Below, piece after piece: positions 1-10,400 of a DNA stretch of 15,040 nucleotides. Source of the DNA: Rodentolepis nana (Eukaryota > Platyhelminthes > Cestoda > Cyclophyllidea > Hymenolepididae). The notes below the pieces were generated by a model. The model saw only the letters and a program-made list of their open reading frames with translations. It made no database searches and was not told the origin of the DNA. Each line of letters opens with the position of its first letter. The first letter of the stretch is position 1. The stretch spans positions 1 through 15,040 of the forward strand of contig UZAE01001137.1 in NCBI GenBank assembly GCA_900617975.1. The letters are read 5' to 3'. A program made the translations under genes and the position numbers.

Positions 1-46
1 AGAAGAAGAAGTTATCGCCCTTAAGCTGATTTACAGTGTATCGAGC
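1..46 (+). CDS. Possible 3' end of an exon cut by the window edge
   Basis: Only one frame is open (from base 2: EEEVIALKLIYSVSS), and it ends at a consensus donor TCGAGC|GTAAGTA in phase 0. Exon A needs a phase-1 donor, so this piece cannot join it directly. Either an unseen exon intervenes or this is not part of the gene. With only 46 bases visible, the open frame has little weight. Confidence 0.2.
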
Positions 47-194
47 GTAAGTAAACACTGTGCGAATGTATGACCTTAGATGGCACAGACCAAAATCCAA
101 TGAGGAGAAGGAATTATCGTGTTAACAAATTGAAATAATAGTCTTCTTGAAGTACGGAAATAGATGCTTGAAATAGAGTGAAGTATCCAATTAA

Positions 195-216
195 GAGAGA
201 GAAAGAGAGAGAGAGC
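195..216. repeat. (GA)n simple repeat
   Basis: An AG/GA dinucleotide run of about 22 bases with one interruption (GAAAG). Confidence 0.85.
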
Positions 217-350
217 AAAACAACAGGAACTTAAATAACAATGAACACTCTCCATCTTGCGTGAAGTTAAGAGAGCTGAAATAGACTGGACACTAAACCG
301 ATGAATTACCAAAATATTTATTTAAAATGGCAGGCGTTTTGATAGCTATC

Positions 351-644
351 ATTAGCCATTTAGCTGATTTCGGGCTTCACAGAGGGAAGGCTCATCAAAG
401 TAGCAGAAAGTCGAGGGGTGGGGAATAGAAGAGCGATTCACAGATGTAAAAGAGGCAGACAGACATAAAGGTAGGGAAAAAGGTAAGATGAGTACTGTGA
501 AAGGGGTCAAATATGACAATCAGTTGCGCCATGGTATTTTGAAGTGAGAAGTCAACTGCTAGTTAATAGACTTTTTTGCCGTATGAGTATATGTTGCCCA
601 GGGTGCACCGCGTGGAGGTAAGTCTATCGCACACCCCGTTACCA
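351..644 (+). repeat. Dispersed repeat, copy 1
   Basis: This copy aligns by eye over its whole length with 7935-8230 in the same orientation. Shared anchors include ATTAGCC, TTCGGGCTTCAC, GATTCACAGATGTAAA, GTCAACTG, CCCAGGGTGC and CGCACACCCC. The two copies are nearly equal in length and clearly diverged by substitutions and small indels. No long open frame is shared, so it looks like a non-autonomous element rather than a gene. Its exact ends are uncertain. Confidence 0.75.
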
Positions 645-1167
645 AAATATTAAAGCATCCAAAATGCCATGAGGAATATTATGGGAACTGTTCGATCGTA
701 TTTTACCGTTCTGTTTAGGCAGAATAGCGAGTCACAGTCGAAGGCAGATTGAGGTCCATTAACTAGCTCAAAATATGTCTGTGGAAGGATTTATTCTGCT
801 TTGACCGAAAAGTATTAGATGGCAGTGAATGTGCTAAATTCTATAACAGCCAACTAAAACTTTCATCAATAACTCAACTGAACCCGATTAAAAAGATTCA
901 TTATTCTTGCGAACCTCCAGATATTTTCATTTTTAGCTAACAAACTGTATAATAATTGTTATAGTATAGTTGTACAAAATATTCTTGAGCTATGCTAATA
1001 TCTCATTTAATATTAAATCAATCGCCAAACAAAAAGCCAGGTGTGAATGATGAATTTTCGAAACTGTTAATGGAAAGTAACATAAGCAAGTTCGTAGTAA
1101 TCAAGAAAGATGGGAGTATCCCAAAAGATAGAAAATGACTAACTCGTTTGCTTTCTGTAAATCGCAG

Positions 1168-1418
1168 GAAACTATCATACTTTTGACGGATATCGGTCGC
1201 GAACATATTCTGAGTCAAAGGGCCATGTGAGTGCCGAAATTGATGGTTTACTGGACGACATAAATCGAATGCGCCAACATGATACTCTCAACAATCGCAT
1301 GACCCGCTGGTCGTCTTTGGGAACTGTTAGAGGTGATGGCGGTCGCTACAGCACCACACTTACTCGACGACACATGAAACGAAGTCGAGAACCGATCGAT
1401 ATCTACCTCAAGAAACCG
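1168..1418 (+). CDS. Exon A (internal), helical and basic segment
   Basis: The acceptor follows a pyrimidine-rich run and ends TAAATCGCAG at 1167. The frame is closed by TAA at 1158-1160 just upstream, so the exon must begin after that. It enters in phase 1 (GA completes a codon) and leaves in phase 0 at CCG|GTATGT. The peptide has about 83 residues. It opens with a Tyr/Ser/Arg-rich stretch (YHTFDGYRSRTYSES). A short amphipathic helix candidate follows (AEIDGLLDDINRMRQ), which faintly recalls paxillin/zyxin-type LD motifs, and then a basic tail (TTLTRRHMKRSREP). The LD resemblance is weak and not a family call. No upstream exon with a phase-1 donor was found between 47 and 1167. Confidence 0.65.
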
Positions 1419-4400
1419 GTATGTCAATGAGATTCGTTGTAAATTAGTCTTAAAATATCAATTTCGATGAAGGTCCAGTTCTTCTGTCATAAGCTTATTC
1501 AAATGAAAGCCAGTTATTAACTTATAATTAGGAAATACATATTTATGACGAAAAATTATTGGTACCTGACTTTCTCAATGTTTGTGGCATTGTGTCATAT
1601 TATTGACATTATATATGACGCTAATGCGATTTCAAATCAAAAATTTCACACGAAAGCTGAAAAGTGTTGAGGTCACTTCAACTGACACATATGATTAAGC
1701 AATCACACTGTGCGGGATCTACTGAATCTCTTGCCAAACACGTTATTATTGGATAGAAGATAGGGTTACCGATACACTTTTAAGTGTACACCCATAATAT
1801 GAAAGTATTCATTTCGTGGAGAGGACATCGAAAAATCAGTTAATTTTCATTATTCTGCTCAGAAGGAACAACTTTCAGACATACATTTCCAGAGTTTGAT
1901 TTGTATCTTTCAGCACCCAAAAATGAATATGCATTCCTAGAAATCTGGTTTATAAAATAATTAGTAATAGTTTGATATATGACAGGCTGTTCACCTTGTC
2001 CATTGCAATACTTAAGGGATCTAACACTTTATCTTCTGAAATAGATAATTTGATCTCACTGGTAAACTGAAAGTATTGTTCTACTTGTTTGAATATTCGT
2101 TTATTATGAACATTATTCCTTTCTAAGAACCCTCCTGAAATTAAGGTATTTGTGTGGCATGCCAAAACACACTTTGTCATTTGGATTAACGCAACTTTGC
2201 CATAAATTTGTAATTCCTTATCTAATTGGCTCCTGGCCCGAAGAGGTGGATCAAGTAAGGCTTTATGAATACCCTAGGAAAAGTTCATTTTTTGCTGTAA
2301 TTTTGTATCAGGGTTTTCCCAGTAATCATTTGGGCACGTTCTTCCCAACCAATATGTTGGCAAAGGTAAAACAAAGTGGATAGACCACCCTTTTTTTCTT
2401 TCAAGACATTAGCAAATCAGCCGTTACTGTTCATCTCCCGCTCTAACATAGTTCATAGTAAAGAAGTATTTTTTTGCTGTCATGGTGACTTAGAAATCTT
2501 TACATGAAACACACTTAATAAATGCCACTTGTCATTGCAAATATCACGAAAATATAGGAATGTTTGCCTTTGCGTCATCTTTAACTCGCAGCTATAAACC
2601 TATGCGTTGATTTACTTCCTCATAACTCCATGGGCTTTTCCACATTTCAGATTTTGTAGAAGGTATTTAGCTTTCAGTTAATAATATGCTTTAAACTTGC
2701 AATTTAGAAAGGGAATAAAAGCCGTGTTCACATATGAATCGCTGATATATATAAAGCTGCTACAAGGAAGACGTTTATGCAGATAGAATATTATCTTTGG
2801 TTCTAAAAGACAAATGATGTAAAAACTAAGATGACGGTACTATAAGCATTTATTACCCAGTTAACTGATAAGGGTGGACAAAGTAAAGGTAGTAAGCATT
2901 TACGGAATATTAAAATCTCATTTCTAAATATTAACAAGCTGCTGTTTTTCCAAATATCGAAGTTGATTGTGATTTTATGAAAGGGCATTACTGTATAAGA
3001 GCACATTTTTTTCTGTTTCCCAAATGTCGTAGACAATTCTCATTGAAATTGAATGGGATTTGTCAAACAAGGCAGATATATAAAAGTTTGCTCCAAAAAT
3101 TTTGATTATATTTCATATATAAAATATATGGAACTACAACATCAATCCGTGGTTATAAGCAGGGTTGTTGAATATTAAAAATAAATGGCATATTTATTAG
3201 CACTAAAGTAGTGAACAATTTTATTTTCTTTGCCAAGTCTTAATTAAGAAGCCGAGTTTATTGTGTAAATTCTGAATTATCAATAAAGAAATAAAAAAAC
3301 ATATCCCAGATTATAAATGCATCAGATGTAACAAACATGATTATATTGCTACTTAAGTCGACATCAAATCTGACAAAGGTGGACATACTATCCGTGGATA
3401 ATCGAACTGGTCGGAGGGGCAGTTTGAGCGCCGATCGTGAACAGCGTCTGATGGACGAGTTGATTGAAACCAGAAGGGAGCTCCAACGCACACGAAGCAT
3501 GATGTCGGAAGACGGCAAACGGGGTCTCAACTATGGATCTACACTGAAAGTGCCCGTCAATAACATCAAGTGAGCTAAGTTTGACTGAATTATTTGTAAT
3601 TAAGAGAGGATAATTTTACCGATTGTTGCCTACAACAAATGACAAAAACAACTAGACTAATGTTCAGCAAATCAAATTTTGAAGCAAAACGAGACTTAAA
3701 CGTTAAATGATCAATTAATTAACATATATGCTTTCTGGTAATTGAATGAGATTGGAAGTTCGATACATTCATACAATTTCATATCCTTTAGCATTAGTTC
3801 GTAATATTGAATTAAAGTTAATATGTACCATCGCTGGTAAGGTAAAATTATAATTTATAGAAAATGCTTTCAGGATATAAAATTGGATGATTTCGATTTA
3901 CACTTAGAAATCATAACTGATCATTTAATTACCAAATGATGGCAACCGACTATTTCATTAATTGATGCTTATTAAAGATGGTCGAAAAGTTCAATATTTA
4001 CTCCGTTCTCTATAAGAACATAAATTTAAATTGAAGTCTTCGTATGGAAATAAAAAATCTTTTTGCTAATAATATTTTTTGAATAAAATTTTGGGATTAC
4101 AATTGATATGTTACAATGATAAAAGGATAACTCAATTAGCAAAAACAATTCTCGAATCAAGTATGAAAACGGAAGGCATTTGATATATTGATTTAAATTG
4201 TGCGTTTACATGATCTTGGATAAATGCTTAAAAAGAGAAATTTATTAGTTAAAGGGAAATAGCAACATTTTCTGTTCAAGATGAAATATTTTGGGTATAT
4301 ATATCACTTAAAATTTTTCTGGCAATATTCTGTGAAACACAAACATATAAACGTTATATTTGATTTTGATGAATTTAAACTAAATAAATCTCAAGTTCTA

Positions 4401-7400
4401 AAACAATGGGATTTTTTATTAACTTAATCAATATTATGAGAGGACTGTATATGAATAATTCTTCACATCGATTCTAATATTGCCTAATTATGAGTGACCA
4501 TAAGGATAACACTTTGTTCGAAAAGTTATTCTTCAAATTCAATGGATTTTCTAAGGAAAACACGAGTGCAGAGATATTGTTCGTACACATCTTGGACAAC
4601 TACAACCCCTTTTATAGACAAAACATTCTTAGCTAGTCTTATTAGCTTCAAATTAGAGGCTAAATCATTCCTCTAAACATTAGCTTTAGAAAGAATAAAA
4701 ACATCACTCACATCAAGAAGATATTTTCAAATATGGATATGGTTGATTTCGGGAATAATGATACTATATATGGCAATAAAATATTTCCTTCAAAGATTAA
4801 CTGAAGAATGATTTGTAATGCCTGATGATATGATTTTGCATTTTTCTTTCTAATAAGGGCAAATTGCTTTCTAAAACACACTGTATATAGGTAAGGATTT
4901 GCCAATAAACTAAAATGCATTCAAATTTGTCATTTCGAATTAAGACAAAGTATAATGGATAGGAATAAATATGTAACTTGCATAAACACTTGAAAGTGAG
5001 ATTGAGCGGTATAAAGCTAATGACAAGATCGACTTGTAAATACTAATTCAATTATAGAGAAGTTAAACGCACCCATGCTCAATGGTAAAGATTGCGCACG
5101 TGATGAAATGAAGTGGGTACGGGATTGAAAATGACTTTCTTTTAAACTGGCGTTTCAAATATCAGCATGTTAGAAGTCAGGAGGATCACCTTGAGACCAT
5201 GTTTAAAAAGATTTAACTGAAATATCGGTTTCCTGTGAATTCCGGTATATCCATCATTTGTCCTAAACTCGATGATCAATCTTAATTTAGGCCATACTAA
5301 AACCATATTAAACGATAATGATGTGGGCAAAAGTAATCCGTATTTTGAAATGAAATTCTATAATGAATTCATTAAATATTTGAATATTTATTCATATTTT
5401 GACAGAGTTGATGGTAGGTTTCATTAACAAGAGTTAAATTGAGCATCTGTGTGCATTATATATATAACTTAGTCAATGCCCTTACACGCATTTATCGATT
5501 GAACCACGTGGCTCAGTTATTTGCATCGTGGTGCATTCGCATGTTGTATTCGCATGAGCTATTCAATCGAGTGCATACACGCACTTGCATCTCCGCACCT
5601 GCACTCGTCTCCACCCACGTGCGCAGATTTGCGTGCAGCACATTAGCATTGTAAGCGTGCACGGAATCAACCTCTCTCTCTCTTCTCAGTAAGGCACTTT
5701 CAGAACTCAAGAAAGTGTATTCAGGGTTAATTTCTACTACTGCCACCAACACTACTAAAGCTACTATCGGAAGTTTAGAGAATTTACTAAATACCTCAAG
5801 TGTCAAGACAAAACAAAGCGAGGCAGCCAATCGGAGCCGTCATCCGTAACTGATTTTGAAGTGATAGGTTAAAAATGAATACCACTTACTCTGAACTCGG
5901 AATTCAAGATACCGATAACGTGATTTTCTATCCTGCACCGAATTTCATGCAGCCAACAGCAGGGCACATCAAGGAACGAGTTGGAGAAGTTCGTTCTCCA
6001 CCAATTTCGCGGACTTATCAGAATGAACAGAGGAACATACCAGAAAAGAGATTTAATAATTCTGAATATCCTCGCCAGTATCAGGAACAAAGTTCCGGAG
6101 GACGCTTCTCTTACAAACCAAGAACAACAAGCAAAAACTTCGTCCCAAGCACAGAGGGGGCAACCCCTTCTCGAAACTATTCCTTTTCAAGTAAATCGAT
6201 TTACTTATTTGGATATTACTATTATCAGAATTTAGCCCTTTCATTAGCATGCGTTTTCGAATATTTCACGTGCCCATCCTTGTCGGGAATACGGGCTTGA
6301 GCTTGAAAGTGGAAAGATTGTCATAAGCACCTGTTACTAGATGAAAATAATACAAAATTTCCGGGGCGATTGGTAAACATTGAATGCAATTAAATTGTGC
6401 ACCATTAAATAATAATGATAAAGCTAGATCTTGTGAGAGACTGCCTATTTCATCCATTGCCTGGAATGCAGTTTTAAGAGATTGAAATGAGTCTATTTTT
6501 ATTAAAAATAAAATTCTAGCGGGTATCCTTGAGTACTTGCGCTTTAATTAATGTCCTTCCTTTAATTTTATAGTATTGGTTCATATGAAAGCGAATTTCT
6601 TTTGCGCATTTAGAATTAAGACATTCTTAGTTGGATTTTGAAGAATACCTTCCATTGAAGATAAATGGGTATTTCTATTGGCGATATTTGTGTATGTAAC
6701 TTATTTAAAATTCAAAAAACTGAAGTGTTCAATTATTATTATTATTTTTTGGCACTTCGTATGTGAGATTTGTTGCTTTAATTTGGTTTAATCTGAAAGT
6801 CACACTTTAAATAAACTCTGAGCTTAAAAGGTGTTGTCAAAATATTTCAGAATAATCGATAATGTCTTTAATTGACCTAATGCTATCGGATTTTTCAATG
6901 CATAATTGTTAAATGGTTGTGATATGATTGAAAAAATTAATACAATTTTAATTACTAAATATTAAACTAGCCATATACATAATTCTCTTTACAATAACTG
7001 TTGTATTTTGTAAGAGGAAGCAAGCACAATTGGTAGTATTTTGATACATCGTACAAAATTGCCTAAGCCCTTTTAGTTAATAGTGATAAAACAGGAGCAA
7101 TTTAGTTGCAAAGATTTTAATGATCAATTTCTTTGAACTCTTTCGCATTAATAATCATTAGTTGCTGAAACCATAAAGTATTTCTAGCTTTAAAAATAAT
7201 TTAAACAAAATTTTCATTATCATCTGCATTTTTTGCAGCATATTCCCAACTTAGTTGATCACGAAAATTGTATTCAAAATTTTTATTGTTATCCTACGCT
7301 GAACGAAGAGAGTTTAATTTTTTATGTTAATAAAGTGCATTGTTTTGAGTTCAAATAGGAAACTTCAAAGAAGTACTAGAACTCTATCTGTGTATTTTTA

Positions 7401-10400
7401 AAAAGGAAACCTAATCGCATTTTTTTATTTAAAATTCGGAAAGTTCTATTGCTAATCAAGGCAAATAAATTGATTTACAAGTTCAATATATATGCAATTT
7501 TTTATTGCGCCAAAATATAATCTTACTGGCAGAGAATTAATTCGCCATTAATTCGAAATACTCATTATTTTTAGCTAGATTCGTTTACTTTCAGGTATGA
7601 TTTAAAATATTTAGATCAAAAAATATCGCTGGTAAAGCAATCAACAATGCGACTCATTTTTGACCTCAAAGTTTTGAACATACAAAGTTAGCAATTGTTA
7701 GCAATGCCTCTAAGATAAATCGATTACGATGTTCTCACTGGGACTAACTTGACTAGTGAGATGGATGATAGGACAGTGATTTCTCTTCTTAGGGACTCTT
7801 GATACATGCTTTTCACATTGTACAATGATTTTTCAATTCTTTTACTTAAATAACTTTATAAGCAACAGAGTGAACTTAAAAATGACCTTTTTTCCGAACA
7901 TTAATTCACTTGTAACTTAATTTTTCCAGTTAGCATTAGCCTTTTAGTTGACTTCGGGCTTCACGGAGGGGAGAAACAGACAAAGTCTCAGGATTTTGAG
8001 AGAGGGGAACAGAGGAGTGATTCACAGATGTAAAGGAGACCTATACAACGGTAGAGAAAAGGATAAGGTGCGTACTATAGAAGTAATGGAACATGAAATT
8101 CAATCGGGTCATGATAGTTTGGTTTCAGCAGTCAACTGTCGCATTATAGATATTTTGCCATATGAATATACGCTCCCCAGGGTGCTACACGTAGAGATAA
8201 GTCATTCGCACACACCCCTTACTAGATAGCAGATGTCACAATATGCTAAAATTTTTAACCACTTGCACATACCTGCATAGAATAGCATTGACAATACAGA
8301 TGTCAGTGAGTTATTGCATAATAAAAAGTTAAAAGAAGAATATCCTAATAGCTCAGTGGATAAGGTGTTGGTTTTTCAACATGAGCATTCACAGTTCCAG
8401 TGTCCTACTTTTGCAAATCCAGCGAAAACAATGGCAGGTAAGTGAGCTGGTATAGTTCGTTCCTTCCCCTGCAAAGACTTAAAACTGCCAGTTCATACGC
8501 TATCCTAAATAAACTAGAGACACTTTATTTTTAATATTGTTATTAAGGATAGTTCTAATGGAGGAGTTAAAGTTTAATTTTTTTATAATCTTTAAAATTA
8601 ATGAATATATTGTCAATTATTTACGTGATGCATGGCTCTTTTAAACTTTAATGCTTTTTTTAAATAAATCTGACTAAATGTAAATCCTCACTGATGAAAG
8701 TATGATATGTTGCTTAAATAATCATGGAAAATTATTTTGTGATAGATTTTAAAGTAATTCGGTTAGCACTACAATCTACTTCCGTTATTTCGGACGGTTT
8801 CTTCACTTAAAATTGGGATCTATCTTTATCTGGTTTTGCAAATCACTACTTCTTTAATCTTTTTAAAATAGTCTAAATGGGTACTTACTGACATTTTTAA
8901 TTCTATTTGCATTCCTATTGACGAATAGATTTGCTAGTTATCAGAAAATACATCGCGAAATATTGCAAAAATTTTCCTAAAAGTGCCTCTTTTTCAAAGC
9001 ATCTCAATGACCTTGTGCCTTGCTATGCTGTGTATGATTAAAACATCACATATTAGGTCTTACAAATCTATAATTACTAAAGTTTGCTCAACATTGGTAA
9101 TCTAAAGATAAATAAATAATGCCACTAAACCTAGGATATTACCTTCTCTTAATATCCAGTTGATTAAAATAATCATATAAGTTAATTTTAACTAATTATA
9201 CCAAATATTTAAATGTAATGAGTACTGCATGAAACTATTTGCAGATGGGACGAACGAATTGTTTACTTCATCTGCAAGCTTTAACCACGTCAATCAAAAT
9301 TCCGGCTACTTAATTCAACCCCGCGGTTCCATTCGGGAAACCTCTCTTCGCATAGATAGTGGGCAGGATGGGCCAAGAGAGTGGTCTAGACGTGAGGAGA
9401 GCATTCGTGAGACAGGAGAAAGCCAGATGTCGCACACCTCTGATCTCCAGGGTGAAGGCCGATTCGTGATCTCTCCTGCTCCTCCGTCACTATCTGCACA
9501 GTCTGCTCCTTTGAACGGATTTTCTCCCCTACCACCTTTCCCAGCTCCAAATACACCTTCCGCAGCATCCGTCTTTAGAGTCACCAGAAAACCCACAATG
9601 GTCACAAGAAACGGCGATTCTGAAGTCGTTACCACCGAAGAAATGAAGAAAGAGGATGATACTAGCGAAACTATCATTCAAAGAAGAACGATTCGAAGAA
9701 GTATGTTTATTCCTTTATTTACGGAAGGCTAAAGATGCTACCAATTTTTAAAGTATATACTCACTGTAACTGATCAGAAATGAGTTATAGGCTGTCTAAA
9801 TTAGTATGAGCTATTTTATTCTTGAACATTCACTAGTTAATTTTTTGCGCGTTCGACTTAGATCGCCCCGAAATGCCAAGCAGTAAGTCAATAATTTTGT
9901 ATTACTCCATACAAAAAGTGTTGAAGATAAATATGTGACATGAGCGGCATTTCGTAATCAATTCTCATAAAATCGAATCTGTTTTCATCAGCATCATCAT
10001 TGCAATATATTTTAAATTTATCCCAACATTTTCCATTTTATTACTGAAAAGTTTGTGCTTCTATGCTTGAATCTTATCATATGATTCATCCCTAATTCGT
10101 TTAGGACGTGTGCCATCTTCTCGCCTGAATTCTCGAAATGGAGATATGATGGAAGAAAGTAAGCTTAAAAAATAGTTAATTGATTAAAATTAATAATTTG
10201 AAGAAAACGCTTCTTTTAATGCTTTTTTAGTTCAAAGATCAACTTCATATAATATGCAGAGACGAATGGAAAACTCTGCAAGTAAGCATGCTATCGTATT
10301 TATCAATTTAAAAGTTCTTTCTCAATTTCGAAGTTCACTTTTACAACTGAAGAATATGGGATATACTTGAAACTACTGGGAATATTAGCACGAGTTGCGT

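Larger units (their letters stand above)
47..1167. other. Upstream or intronic sequence without supported exons
   Basis: This stretch holds a GA tract (195-216) and one copy of the dispersed repeat (351-644). A block after TTCTGTTTAG (about 718-752) has an acceptor but no phase-compatible donor. No convincing promoter or start codon for exon A was seen. Confidence 0.5.

Noticed and set aside
718..752. Possible exon after TTCTGTTTAG upstream of exon A
   Set aside because: Its only open frame goes from phase 1 to phase 0 with a weak GTCCAT donor, while exon A needs a phase-1 donor.
2128..2254. Possible exon ending at a GTAAGG donor in the first intron
   Set aside because: The donor is phase 0 but both usable acceptors (after 2127 and 2145) are phase 2, so it cannot be placed between exons A and B.
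5513..5830. 105-codon open frame on the minus strand with a hydrophobic stretch
   Set aside because: The hydrophobic run is the complement of a Ser/Thr/Lys-rich plus-strand block, and there is no supporting splice or promoter signal on that strand.
7948..8229. 93-codon plus-strand open frame
   Set aside because: It falls entirely in the dispersed repeat, and the other copy does not keep the frame.
9315..9677. 120-codon minus-strand open frame
   Set aside because: It lies wholly inside exon D and is its shadow; the plus strand has matching splice sites and phases.
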